From Verrucomicrobiota bacterium (GTDB lineage Bacteria > Verrucomicrobiota > Verrucomicrobiia > Limisphaerales > UBA9464): a stretch of DNA of 58,426 nt. The position numbers and the translations under genes are program-made. Below, in pieces: positions 26,717 through 34,780 of this stretch. Each line of letters opens with the position of its first letter. Position 1 is the first letter of the stretch. Under the pieces are notes generated by a model that was not told the DNA's origin, made no database searches, and saw only the letters and a program-made list of their open reading frames with translations. The stretch is from assembly GCA_947471985.1 (NCBI GenBank), contig CANIZL010000032.1, forward strand, positions 1 to 58,426. The letters are read 5' to 3'.

Positions 26717-27496
26717 ATGAAAGTTGTCATCTTATGCGGTGGGTTGGGGACGCGGCTTCGGGAAGAAACCGAGTACCGGCCCAAGCCCATGGTTCCCGTC
26801 GGGGGACGTCCGATGCTGTGGCACATCATGAAGCTCTACGCCCAGCGCGGCTTCACGGAGTTCATCCTGTGCCTGGGTTACAAGGGCGAGGTCATCAAGG
26901 ACTACTTCCGGAATTACCTGTGGAATACGAGTGATGTCACGCTGCGTTTGGGGAAGCAGCCGGCCATCAAGTACCACACCACGCCGGACGAGGAAGGCTG
27001 GACCGTCACCCTGCTGGATACCGGGGCGGAGACCCAGACCGGAGGGCGGCTGCGACGGGCCTTGCCGCACATCGGGGAGGAGGATTTTTTCTTCACGTAC
27101 GGGGATGCAGTGACGGATGTCGATCTGGCGGCCACTCTGGAGTTTCATAAACGTCACGGGGCGGTCGCCACTCTGACGGCTGTCCGCCCCACCGGCCGTT
27201 TTGGCGAATTGGCCATGGACGGCCAGACGATCACGGCGTTTCAGGAGAAACCGGAACAGGAGCAGGCTTACATCAACGGCGGGTTCATGGTCCTGAACCG
27301 CCGGGTGGCCGAGTATCTGGGCACGGATGATCGTACGGTTTTCGAGCGGGCACCGATGGAAGCGCTCGCGGCGCAGGGGCAGTTGAAGGCGTTCTGCCAC
27401 GATGGTTTCTGGCAGTGCATGGACACGTACCGGGAACAACAACTGTTGGACCGGATGTGGAACGAAGGACGCGCGCCCTGGAAGGTCTGGCCTTAA
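26717..27496 (+). CDS. rfbF: Glucose-1-phosphate cytidylyltransferase
   Basis: 259 residues, matching RfbF length. The ATG at 26717 gives MKVVILCGGLGTRLREET with the nucleotidyltransferase signature, then the KPMVPVGGRPMLWHIM substrate motif, GYKGEVIKDYF, FTYGDAVTDVD (metal Asp) and GGFMVLNRRV. It makes CDP-glucose from CTP and glucose-1-phosphate for CDP-dideoxyhexoses or related surface sugars. The usual partner rfbG (CDP-glucose 4,6-dehydratase) is not adjacent; the next gene is a TPR protein. The longer frame to 26489 overlaps lgt and is rejected as start. Confidence 0.93.
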   Translation: MKVVILCGGLGTRLREETEYRPKPMVPVGGRPMLWHIMKLYAQRGFTEFILCLGYKGEVIKDYFRNYLWNTSDVTLRLGKQPAIKYHTTPDEEGWTVTLLDTGAETQTGGRLRRALPHIGEEDFFFTYGDAVTDVDLAATLEFHKRHGAVATLTAVRPTGRFGELAMDGQTITAFQEKPEQEQAYINGGFMVLNRRVAEYLGTDDRTVFERAPMEALAAQGQLKAFCHDGFWQCMDTYREQQLLDRMWNEGRAPWKVWP

Positions 27497-27611
27497 TGAA
27501 GCTGAGATCCGGCGGTCGCCATTGCCCGAGGGCGCGGGTTTCGTCCCAACTCTTTGGTAAACCGATTGCCCCGCCACATCGGTTCAAGTAAGTAAGGCTT
27601 GGATTTTGCAA

Positions 27612-28553
27612 ATGAAACCGGTGGTCAAGGCCATTCTCTACGTCGCCTTCATTCTGATGGCGGTGATGTCTCTGCAACGGGTGCGGATCGAATCGGCGCG
27701 CTCGTCGGTCAACGAGCGGCGCTTCGCGAGTGCGGACGATCCGCGGGATCGGGAACCGGCGGTGACGGACGTCGCCAGTGCCACCAATGGGGCCGCGGCG
27801 GCGGAAACCAATGTTGTGGTCGCATCCGCCACCAACGTGCTGGCAGCTGCCGGTTCCACGAATCTGGCGGCGGGGGCGGGAGCAACGGCCGCGGGTCGAT
27901 CTCCGGCGGCCGGCCGTCCCGCTCCAGCGCAGGGCTCGTCCCTGGGATTCTGGATCGCGGTGTTTGTCGTCGGCGTGTTGGGTTTCGCCGGGGTGGTGGG
28001 ATGGGATGTGACCCAGTGGTTCGCCACCCGGGCGAATCGCGCTCTGGGCGTGGAGGTGCAGGCGCCGGAAGACAAGGCGCCCGAGTACGACGCTGCGGAG
28101 CAGGAATGGGCGAAGGGGAACCATCTGGATGCGATCACGTTGATGCGCGAGTACCTGGCCCGGAACCCCAGTGAACAATACGTCGCCCTGCGCATCGCGG
28201 AGATTTACGAAAAGGACCTCGGTAACTACCTCGCCGCCGCGCTGGAGTACGAAGAGGTCCTGAACAAAAAACTGCCCCGGGAAAAGTGGGGTTGGACGGC
28301 CTTGCGTCTGTCCAATCTGTACTCGGGTCGATTGAACCAGCCGGACCGGGCCGTGGCGACGCTGGAGCGGGTGATCCGCGATTATCCGGAGACTGCCGCG
28401 GCGAAAAAGGCCCGGGAACGCTTGGGCATCCCGGAGCCCACCGAGGAACCCGTCGGGGAGATGGACGTGAATCCGGTGGGCACCCAAACGGTTGCCGGCT
28501 CGGAGACCCCCGAGTCTTCCGCCCTGCCCAGCGGTTTTCGGCGTAAGAAATAG
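27612..28553 (+). CDS. TPR-containing membrane protein
   Basis: 313 residues. The ATG at 27612 (MKPVVKAILYVAFILMA) is preferred over the TTG two codons upstream. There are two membrane helices (about 5-20 and 110-130), joined by a low-complexity Ala/Thr/Asn linker. The C-terminal part (about 160-280) has TPR-like helices (EWAKGNHLDAITLMREYLAR, GWTALRLSNLYSGRL, AVATLERVIRDYP). It ends in a short disordered tail with FRRKK. It is probably a scaffold at the inner membrane. Neighbours give no functional hint. Confidence 0.75.
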   Translation: MKPVVKAILYVAFILMAVMSLQRVRIESARSSVNERRFASADDPRDREPAVTDVASATNGAAAAETNVVVASATNVLAAAGSTNLAAGAGATAAGRSPAAGRPAPAQGSSLGFWIAVFVVGVLGFAGVVGWDVTQWFATRANRALGVEVQAPEDKAPEYDAAEQEWAKGNHLDAITLMREYLARNPSEQYVALRIAEIYEKDLGNYLAAALEYEEVLNKKLPREKWGWTALRLSNLYSGRLNQPDRAVATLERVIRDYPETAAAKKARERLGIPEPTEEPVGEMDVNPVGTQTVAGSETPESSALPSGFRRKK

Positions 28554-28708
28554 GCTCACCGGCCGGACCCGAGCCCAGGCGGACAAAGGCGGGAAGTGCC
28601 GCGGGCGTGGGTCTCTGTAGGCATTCGTGGAATGCGCCGGCGCCGGCCTGCATTTTGATTCGTCAGCGTGCCGGCGGTTGCCCAGATTGACGGACCCTAT
28701 TTTCTAAA

Positions 28709-30175
28709 ATGCTCATGAAGCGAATCGCGTGGTTGGGATCGGTGATGGTGGCAGGCGTGGCCGCCAGTTGGCTGGTGTCGTGCAGTTCCGGTCCCCAGGG
28801 CGCCCCGGCCGCGGCGTCGGTCGCCCGTTGGCGGTTCGCCGGCGCGGCACAATTGCAGGCGCAGACGGCGGCCCCGGCGTTGGCGGCCTTGTTGAACGGC
28901 ACAAATTCGACTCCGACCGCGGACCGATTGGCGACCAATCTGGTGCGGGTCTTATGGCAGCGACTCGGACGACCGGACGCCGCGGGGGCATCGGCCGCGC
29001 TGGCCCCGCTCGTACGGGATGTCCTCCGCTATGAGTCGGCGGGGGAAGTAACGGCCACGGGCTGGCGGCTCACCGTGAAACTTCCAGCCGAGCGTTGGCC
29101 GACGTGGCAGCAGGCGAAGGATTCCCTGGCGGCTTTGTCCGCCACCCCGGCCGGGTCCATTCTGGCCTACACGAATGGGTGGCTGACCGCGGGTGCGGGT
29201 GCTGTGGGGGGAACCGGGTGGTTGTCTCTGACCAACGGTGCGGTGCTGGCCGCGGAGGGTGACTTGGCCCGCATTTTTGACGGTTCGCCCGCGCAGTGGC
29301 CCCGGACGCGGGTGGGCGCCACTTTGGAGGCCGGTCGCGTATTAACCCGGGCGGCCCTGGATTTTTCGACGCCGCCGTTCGGCGCGGTGCCGGATTGGAA
29401 ACTCCCGGAACGGATGGCACACGGGCCGTTCAGCCAGTTTGTGGCGATGCGTGGCATTGCTGAATTCGGCGCCCGGCTCCCGTGGTGGCGCGATGCCTTT
29501 GGCGGTCAGCCACCCGATCAACTGTTCGCCTGGTCTCAGCCGGAAGTTCCGTTTCGGAACTGGGTCGCAGTGCCCACCAAGGATCCCTTGGGCGACGTCG
29601 ATCGCTGGTTTGACCTGGCCGGTAAGGTCTTCGGGGCGGGGGCTGGCCGGGCGGGACGCCCGGTGATGCCTACCAATCGGACCGCGTTCGCGGTACTGGA
29701 CACGCTGAAAGGACTGGAGCCGGTGGTGACTCAAGTGAAACAGGGGGATCAAGCCTTTCTGCTGGCGTCACTCTTCCCGGCGGATCGGACGACCAATTCG
29801 ATTTCCGCCAGTCTGCGCCAACGATTGGCGGAAAAAGATCTCGTTTTTCAGGATGCGGAATTTACCCCGGAAGCGATCGATCACTGGAACGTCCTGTTCC
29901 AAGTAAACCAGATCCTTTTATCCCGGATGCCCAACGCCCGAAATGCCCGGGCTCATTCCTGGATGATCGACAACCGGACGGTGCTCGGTGATTCCGAAAC
30001 GGTCATTCACCGGACCACTCCGACGCATTTTGTGCTCGAACGTAAATCCTCGGCGGGTCTCACGGGGATGGAACTGGTCTTGCTCACCCGTTGGTTGGAT
30101 GGGACCGACAACCAGTTGCGTCGCGTGGGACTGCCGCCGCTCCCGACGGATTCCCCGCGGCCTCCGAAGCCCTAG
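28709..30175 (+). CDS. Large hypothetical lipoprotein
   Basis: 488 residues. The N-terminus MLMKRIAWLGSVMVAG leads to a good lipobox, LVSC (Cys25). The rest is a soluble domain of about 460 residues that I do not recognise. It is rich in Ala, Trp and Thr-Asn, with a polar loop near FVAMRGIAEFGARLPWW. Similar proteins occur as conserved hypotheticals in Verrucomicrobiota, as far as I recall. It should be lipidated by Lgt, which is encoded 2 kb upstream. It is followed after 36 bp by pdxJ. Confidence 0.7.
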   Translation: MLMKRIAWLGSVMVAGVAASWLVSCSSGPQGAPAAASVARWRFAGAAQLQAQTAAPALAALLNGTNSTPTADRLATNLVRVLWQRLGRPDAAGASAALAPLVRDVLRYESAGEVTATGWRLTVKLPAERWPTWQQAKDSLAALSATPAGSILAYTNGWLTAGAGAVGGTGWLSLTNGAVLAAEGDLARIFDGSPAQWPRTRVGATLEAGRVLTRAALDFSTPPFGAVPDWKLPERMAHGPFSQFVAMRGIAEFGARLPWWRDAFGGQPPDQLFAWSQPEVPFRNWVAVPTKDPLGDVDRWFDLAGKVFGAGAGRAGRPVMPTNRTAFAVLDTLKGLEPVVTQVKQGDQAFLLASLFPADRTTNSISASLRQRLAEKDLVFQDAEFTPEAIDHWNVLFQVNQILLSRMPNARNARAHSWMIDNRTVLGDSETVIHRTTPTHFVLERKSSAGLTGMELVLLTRWLDGTDNQLRRVGLPPLPTDSPRPPKP

Positions 30176-30211
30176 GGCGCCGGAGACGGATCAACCACTC
30201 TGCCTGCCGAC

Positions 30212-30952
30212 ATGCTGAAACTGGGCGTCAACATCGATCACGTAGCCACCTTGCGCGAAGCCCGCTACCGCGGGCAGGCGGGCGGTGAACCGGATCCGGT
30301 AAAAGCGGCACTGATCGCCGAAGGTGCCGGGGCTTTGGGGATCACCGCACATCTGCGAGAAGACCGGCGGCACCTGCAAGACGCGGACCTTTTCGGGTTG
30401 CGGAAGGCGGTGACCACACGGCTCAACCTGGAAATGGCCCTCGTGCCCGAGATCCTGGAGATCGCCCTGCGGGTGCGGCCGGATGTGGTTTGCCTCGTGC
30501 CGGAAAGTCGGGCGGAGATTACGACCGAAGGGGGGCTGGATGTTGCCGGGCAATTGGACCGGGTTCGCTTTTATCGCGAAAAACTCAACGCGGCCGGGAT
30601 TGAGGTCAGCCTGTTCGTCGATCCGGAGCCCGCGCAGATTGCGGCGTCCCACGAGGTGGGTGCTCAATTTATCGAGCTGCATACCGGGGCGTATGCCCAT
30701 CAGTATCACCGGAAGCAGGCGCGCAACGACGAGATTCAACGCCTCAGCGCGGCCGCACGTCAGGCGCATGGACTGGGCCTCCTGGTGAACGCCGGCCATG
30801 GGCTCAATACGGAGAACCTTCCGTTGATCCATCTCGTGCCCCACCTCATCGAACTCAATATCGGTCATCACCTGGTGAGCCGAAGCATTGAGATCGGCTT
30901 GGCCGGTGCAGTTCGCGAAATGTTGGCAGCGATGGCTGGTTATCCTGGCTGA
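30212..30952 (+). CDS. pdxJ: Pyridoxine 5'-phosphate synthase
   Basis: 246 residues, normal length. MLKLGVNIDHVATLREAR (substrate-binding N-terminus), DPVKAALIAEGAGALGITAH, the catalytic LREDRRH and NLEMAL segments, VCLVPE, ELHTGAYA and LLVNAGHGLN all match PdxJ. It condenses 1-deoxyxylulose-5-phosphate with 1-amino-3-oxoacetone phosphate to give pyridoxine 5'-phosphate in the cytoplasm. acpS follows after 25 bp, the same pdxJ-acpS order as in E. coli. Confidence 0.96.
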   Translation: MLKLGVNIDHVATLREARYRGQAGGEPDPVKAALIAEGAGALGITAHLREDRRHLQDADLFGLRKAVTTRLNLEMALVPEILEIALRVRPDVVCLVPESRAEITTEGGLDVAGQLDRVRFYREKLNAAGIEVSLFVDPEPAQIAASHEVGAQFIELHTGAYAHQYHRKQARNDEIQRLSAAARQAHGLGLLVNAGHGLNTENLPLIHLVPHLIELNIGHHLVSRSIEIGLAGAVREMLAAMAGYPG

Positions 30953-30977
30953 GCGGTCCGGCCGCGCGGCCAGTTTT

Positions 30978-31355
30978 ATGATTCTCGGCATCGGGGTGGA
31001 TATCATTGAAGTGTCGCGCATTCGCGATGCCTACGCGCGCTTGGGGGACCGGTTTCTCCGGCGCATCCTGCTCGATTCGGAAATCGCCTACTGCCTGGCT
31101 CACTCAGACCCCGCGCCCCACTTGGCCGCCCGTTTTGCGGCGAAGGAGGCCGTCAGCAAGGCCTTCGGCACCGGCATTGGGGCGGAACTCGGCTGGGTCG
31201 ACATGGAGGTCGTGAAACAACCGGGGGGTGCCCCGCGGATGCTGTTTCACGGAGTGGGGCGCGACCTGATGGAACGTCGAGGGGCGACGGCCCTGCACCT
31301 CAGTTTGAGTCACACGGCCCAATACGCCGTCGCTCAGGCTATTCTGGAAAGTTGA
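30978..31355 (+). CDS. acpS: Holo-[acyl-carrier-protein] synthase
   Basis: 125 residues. The start at 30978 gives MILGIGVDIIEVSRIRDAY, the standard AcpS N-terminus with the metal-binding Asp. The second motif, RFAAKEAVSKAFGTGIG, carries the catalytic KE pair. It transfers 4'-phosphopantetheine from CoA to apo-ACP, linking with coaE in this window. The longer frame that overlaps pdxJ is rejected. A GC-rich hairpin begins right after the stop. Confidence 0.95.
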   Translation: MILGIGVDIIEVSRIRDAYARLGDRFLRRILLDSEIAYCLAHSDPAPHLAARFAAKEAVSKAFGTGIGAELGWVDMEVVKQPGGAPRMLFHGVGRDLMERRGATALHLSLSHTAQYAVAQAILES

Positions 31356-31390
31356 GCCTGCCCCCCACGCCGACCCGGCGGGGGGCAGGC
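31356..31390. terminator. GC-rich hairpin between convergent acpS and sigma factor genes
   Basis: GCCTGCCCCCC and GGGGGGCAGGC pair over 11 bp around a 13-nt loop. There is no T tract on either side, so it may block or pause transcription from both directions without being a classic terminator. Confidence 0.5.
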
Positions 31391-31404
31391 CCGCTGCGAT
31401 GGCG

Positions 31405-32454
31405 TCAGCCGGCGACCGGCACCTGTTCGGCCTCGTACTCTTCGATTTTGGCGCGGAGTTTGGCGAGGGCGAGGTTCTGCAATTGACGAATCCGTTCGCG
31501 GGTCACCCCGAAATCCCGGCCAATTTCGTCCAAGGTCTTTTCCGCGCCGCCGGAGAGTCCAAAGCGCTCGTCCAGAATGGCCCTTTCCCGCGGTTCCAGA
31601 ATCGGCAGGAACCGTTGGAGCAAGGCGTGACTGCCCCGGGTGGCCAGGTCCGTGTACGGATCTGCGGTGCGTTCATCGGGGACCAACTCACCCAGCAGAC
31701 TCGAATCGGCGTCCCCCAACGGCTCGTCCAAGGACACCGTCCGCAGGGACGCCCGCTGCCACAGGTTGACTTTGCGGACCGACACTTTCAGACGTTCCGC
31801 CAGCTCGGCATCGGTCGCCTCCCGGCCGAACTCCTCCTGCAGTTCCATCGCCATCCGCCGCAAGGTCCGGATCTTGTCGACGAGGTGAACGGGGAGGCGA
31901 ATGGTCTTGGACTGGTTGGCGATGGCCCGTTTGATGGACTGCTTGATCCACCAAGATCCATACGTCGACAGCTTGCCTCCCTTGGCGGGGTCGAACTTCT
32001 CCACGGCCCGCATCAGGCCCGTGTTGCCCTCATTGATCAAATCCAGCAGGGGCAGGCCCAAGCCATCGTAGTCCCGGGCGATTTTTACGACCAATCGAAG
32101 ATTGGCGCGGATCATGTGTTCGCGGGCGATGGGGTCACCCTTTTTGATCCGGGCGGCCAGAACGATCTCTTCTTCCACGGTCAGCAGTGGCACCTCCACC
32201 GCTTCGCGCATGTAGAGGGTCAGGGCGGATTTCGCTTCCCCTGATTCGTAAGCCTCGCGGGCCGCGGGGATCCGGGCGACGACCGGGATGCCCAACCAAT
32301 CTGTCGTGATCTCCGGAGGCGGCGCGGTCGGCTGTGTCGCCGGCCGGTGCGGGAAGTTCCCGCGTCGTCGTGAATCCAAAACCGCCCGGCCCGCGGGCGT
32401 GATCGGCAAGGCGGCAGATTTACTGGGGCGCGACCGGCGGGGGCTGGGTTTCAT
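31405..32454 (-). CDS. Sigma-70 family RNA polymerase sigma factor (RpoD/SigA-like, short form)
   Basis: 349 residues with the ATG at 32454 (MKPSPRRSRPSKSAALP). After a basic, disordered N-terminus come region 1.2 (YMREAVEVPLLTVEEEI), region 2 (MIRANLRLVVKIARDY, LLDLINEGNTGLMRAVEKFD, YGSWWIKQSIKRAI), region 3 (ATDAELAERLKVSV) and region 4 (LDERFGLSGGAEKTLDEIG, VTRERIRQLQNLALAKLR). It lacks the long region 1.1 and non-conserved insert of a housekeeping sigma, so it is probably an alternative group 2 factor. It diverges from a MerR-B12 regulator, and 11-bp direct repeats lie 37-69 nt upstream of its start, suggesting control by that regulator. Confidence 0.9.
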   Translation of the reverse strand: MKPSPRRSRPSKSAALPITPAGRAVLDSRRRGNFPHRPATQPTAPPPEITTDWLGIPVVARIPAAREAYESGEAKSALTLYMREAVEVPLLTVEEEIVLAARIKKGDPIAREHMIRANLRLVVKIARDYDGLGLPLLDLINEGNTGLMRAVEKFDPAKGGKLSTYGSWWIKQSIKRAIANQSKTIRLPVHLVDKIRTLRRMAMELQEEFGREATDAELAERLKVSVRKVNLWQRASLRTVSLDEPLGDADSSLLGELVPDERTADPYTDLATRGSHALLQRFLPILEPRERAILDERFGLSGGAEKTLDEIGRDFGVTRERIRQLQNLALAKLRAKIEEYEAEQVPVAG

Positions 32455-32490
32455 AACCTTTGTTTCGAAGTAAGACGACCGTGTTTGTAG

Positions 32491-32523
32491 TTGTCTAAGT
32501 TTTGACTGACATCTGTCGATAGG
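32491..32523. promoter_or_regulatory. Three tandem 11-bp imperfect direct repeats upstream of the sigma gene
   Basis: TTGTCTAAGTT, TTGACTGACAT and CTGTCGATAGG follow one another without a gap and share T-G at positions 2-3 and C at position 5. The array covers -37 to -69 from the sigma ATG. Known CarH operators are built of 11-bp direct repeats, each bound by one MerR-type domain of the tetramer; that parallel is the basis for calling this an operator. Confidence 0.5.
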
Positions 32524-32638
32524 TCTGGTGATTAGAAAGTCAACTGTTGTTCTTGTTTTTACGGTGAACGGCATAATCGTTGCCCGATCGGCGGATACGC
32601 GGGTGTTTTCGGACTCGGTGGCGTCGAGATTTGTTGGT

Positions 32639-32649
32639 TTGTCTAAGTT
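32639..32649. promoter_or_regulatory. Second exact copy of the TTGTCTAAGTT box at the regulator start codon
   Basis: An 11/11 match to the box at 32491, ending immediately before the regulator's ATG. Similar bases also precede both copies (TTTGTAG, and TTTGTTGGT for the second). It suggests autoregulation by blocking the start region. Confidence 0.5.
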
Positions 32650-33594
32650 ATGCCTATTAAGCGTTCGGTGGCGGGGGATTTGCCTCATTCCATGCGGATT
32701 GTCGCCAAGCGGACCGGGCTGAGTCCGCATGTGATTCGGATCTGGGAGAAGCGGTACCGGACCGTCACTCCCCAGCGAACGGCGACGAACCGCCGGCTGT
32801 ACTCCACGGCGGATGTGGAGCGTTTGACGTTGCTGCGCCAAGCCACCGAGGCCGGGCACGGCATCGGGATGATTGCGCAGTTGCCGACCAGTCAATTGGA
32901 GATGCTGGTTTCGCACGATGGGCCCGCGGGGGATGCCCCGCAGTCGCCGGTCACCTCGGAGGTGACTCCTTCCGGCTTGGTGGAGGCGGTTTTTGGGGCG
33001 GTTTTGGCGATGGACCCCGAGGCGATCGAGCGAATTCTGGACCGTGGCTCAGTGGCGCTGGGGCACATACGGTTGTTGAACGACGTGGTGGTCCCCTTGT
33101 TGACTCGGATTGGCGTCGCGTGGCAATCGGGCGAGTTGTCCGTGGCGCATGAGCACATCGCATCGGCCGCCATCCGCACGTATCTGGGGCATCTGGCGCG
33201 CCCGGCGGCCTTGCATCCGGGGGCCCCGGCCATCCTGGTAACCACCCCGGCGGGGCAAATGCACGAAGTGGGTGCGGCCTTGGTGGCTGCCGCTGCGGCC
33301 CAGCAGGGATGGCGGGTGGTCTATGCGGGGGCCGCCATGCCCGCCACGGAAATTGCCGCGGCGGCGATACAGAACCGGGTCCGGGCGGTCGCCCTGAGCA
33401 TCGTGTATCCGGCCGATGATCCCGGATTGGGTGCGGAGTTGTTGCGCTTGCGCCGGGTATTGCCGGTGGAAATTGTCATGATGGTGGGCGGCCGGGCGGC
33501 CGGTGGATATCATCAGGAATTGCAATCCATCCGGGCCGTTTGGGCGCCGTCGCTGGGGGCTTTTCTCGAGGAATTAATCCGGCTCCGGCAATGA
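32650..33594 (+). CDS. CarH/LitR-like MerR-family regulator with cobalamin-binding domain
   Basis: 314 residues. The N-terminal MerR helix-turn-helix (about 13-80) has SMRIVAKRTGLSPHVIRIWEKRY and RRLYSTADVERL. The C-terminal part is the B12 module: a helical bundle with the W-x9-EH motif (Trp158, Glu168, His169), then a B12 Rossmann domain whose His205 in GQMHEVGA is the expected cobalt ligand. In Thermus CarH the residue after the Trp is His132, which caps cobalt after photolysis; here it is Gln159. No Shine-Dalgarno precedes the ATG. The gene overlaps cbiX by ATGA, so a B12 sensor and a corrin-ring metal chelatase are co-translated. It is a likely repressor of the divergent sigma gene. Confidence 0.85.
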   Translation: MPIKRSVAGDLPHSMRIVAKRTGLSPHVIRIWEKRYRTVTPQRTATNRRLYSTADVERLTLLRQATEAGHGIGMIAQLPTSQLEMLVSHDGPAGDAPQSPVTSEVTPSGLVEAVFGAVLAMDPEAIERILDRGSVALGHIRLLNDVVVPLLTRIGVAWQSGELSVAHEHIASAAIRTYLGHLARPAALHPGAPAILVTTPAGQMHEVGAALVAAAAAQQGWRVVYAGAAMPATEIAAAAIQNRVRAVALSIVYPADDPGLGAELLRLRRVLPVEIVMMVGGRAAGGYHQELQSIRAVWAPSLGAFLEELIRLRQ

Positions 33595-34451
33595 ACTTCG
33601 CTGCCCCGGGCTCGGAGTTTGGCGATGCCGCGCTGCTGCTGGTGGGGCACGGCTCCACGCTCAATGGCGAGTCGTCGGGTCCGACGCATCGGCAGGCCGG
33701 GCGATTGCGACAGGCGGGGATTTTTCGGGAGGTGGCGACGTGTTTCTGGAAGGAGCAGCCCGTCATCAGCGCCGCCTTGCGGGGCCTGTTCAGCCCGCGG
33801 ATTTTCGTGGTGCCGCTGTTCATCAGTGACGGCTATTTTACTGAGGAAGTCATTCCCCGGGAACTAGGCATGCTTCGTTCGTCGGAGGCCGGGTGGCCGC
33901 GCCTGCAGCGTCGGGGGGAGCAAACGCTTCACTACTGCGGTCCGGCGGGGACCCATGCGAGCATGGCGACCGTCATTCTAAACCGGGCCGCGGCTATACT
34001 GGCGGACCATCCCGGACCGGCGGGGCCGGTGACGCCGAGCGAATGCTCTTTGTTCGTCGCCGGCCATGGCACCAGTAACAACGAGAATTCCCGGAAAGCC
34101 ATCGAGGCCCAGGTGGAGCGGATTGCCCGCCGGGGAATCTATCAGGATGTGCACGCCGTGTTCATGGAAGAGGCCCCGCAGATCGAGTCCGCCTACGAAC
34201 TGGCCCAGACCCGGAATCTGGTGGTGGTGCCGTTTTTCATGGCGGAAGGCCTGCATAGTCAGGAAGACATTCCGGTGCTTTTGGGGGAATCTACGGAACG
34301 GGTGCAAGCACGGCTGTTGAAGGGGGAGTCTCCCTGGCAGAATCCGACCTGGCACCGGGACCGGCGGGTCTGGTACGGCCGTTGCATCGGCGACGAACCA
34401 GGGCTGGCCGACGTGATTCTGGAGCGGGTGCGGGAATCGGCGCGCGCGTGA
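33591..34451 (+). CDS. cbiX: Two-domain CbiX/SirB-type cobaltochelatase
   Basis: 286 residues, two repeats of the CbiX fold. Each has the metal-site His: LLLVGHGSTLN (His20) and SLFVAGHGTSNN (about 159). Matching second-site segments are VPLFISDGYFTEEVIPREL and VPFFMAEGLHSQEDIPVLL. The family inserts cobalt or iron into sirohydrochlorin; which metal cannot be told from sequence, but coupling to a cobalamin-binding regulator favours cobalt. The start overlaps the regulator's stop (ATGA). A hairpin with a T run follows about 90 bp after the stop. Confidence 0.85.
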   Translation: MNFAAPGSEFGDAALLLVGHGSTLNGESSGPTHRQAGRLRQAGIFREVATCFWKEQPVISAALRGLFSPRIFVVPLFISDGYFTEEVIPRELGMLRSSEAGWPRLQRRGEQTLHYCGPAGTHASMATVILNRAAAILADHPGPAGPVTPSECSLFVAGHGTSNNENSRKAIEAQVERIARRGIYQDVHAVFMEEAPQIESAYELAQTRNLVVVPFFMAEGLHSQEDIPVLLGESTERVQARLLKGESPWQNPTWHRDRRVWYGRCIGDEPGLADVILERVRESARA

Positions 34452-34540
34452 GCCCGTGCCCTGCGGACGGACGAGGCGTGCCACGGACTTCTGAAGCCGC
34501 CGGGCTCCCCGGAGTGCGCGGTGAAATGGAGGGATTCGGC

Positions 34541-34565
34541 TCCCCGACGGCGGGGAAATCTTTTT
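34541..34565 (+). terminator. Intrinsic terminator after cbiX
   Basis: TCCCCG / CGGGGA form a 6-bp stem with an ACGG loop, followed by AATCTTTTT. It separates the regulator-cbiX transcript from the leucine leader. Confidence 0.6.
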
Positions 34566-34600
34566 GCTGCAACGCCCGTTTTCTCCTAGAGCTAGGACCA

Positions 34601-34672
34601 ATGACGGTTCTGTTCGCCCGACTTTCGTTGAACGCGCTGCTGCTTGGCAGCGCGGCGAAGGGGCGTGCCTGA
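34601..34672 (+). CDS. leuL: Leucine-rich leader peptide (attenuation control of leuA)
   Basis: 23 codons, MTVLFARLSLNALLLGSAAK then GRA and stop. Six of the 23 residues are Leu, including three in a row (CTG CTG CTT, 34637-34645). An AGGA lies 3 nt before the ATG, a short but possible spacing. It sits directly before a strong terminator and the leuA start. The pattern is that of a branched-chain attenuation leader: ribosome stalling at the Leu codons reports leucyl-tRNA supply. It is too short for normal gene finders. Confidence 0.75.
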   Translation: MTVLFARLSLNALLLGSAAKGRA

Positions 34673-34703
34673 GCGTCAGAAGCTCTTTTGGCCCCACCGC
34701 CGC
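34652..34703 (+). promoter_or_regulatory. Predicted antiterminator pairing in the leuA leader
   Basis: GCGGCG (34652-34657) pairs with CGCCGC (34698-34703), and GGGGC (34660-34664) with GCCCC (34691-34695), across an AA/AC internal loop. The 3' arm is the same sequence as the terminator's 5' arm, so the two structures exclude each other. A ribosome reaching the leader stop codon would mask the 5' arm; one stalled on the Leu triplet would leave most of it free. Confidence 0.6.
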
Positions 34704-34729
34704 AGACCGGCGTTGGGGCTTTGTTTTTT
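34691..34729 (+). terminator. Attenuator terminator upstream of leuA
   Basis: GCCCCACCGCCG (34691-34702) and CGGCGTTGGGGC (34708-34719) form a 12-bp stem with one C-T mismatch and a CAGAC loop, followed by TTTGTTTTTT. It lies 52 nt before the leuA ATG and 18 nt after the leader-peptide stop, the place expected of an attenuator. Confidence 0.8.
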
Positions 34730-34780
34730 CTCCCTCCGGTCCGTGGCAGGGGCCTCACCGAAACACTAATCGACACGAAC

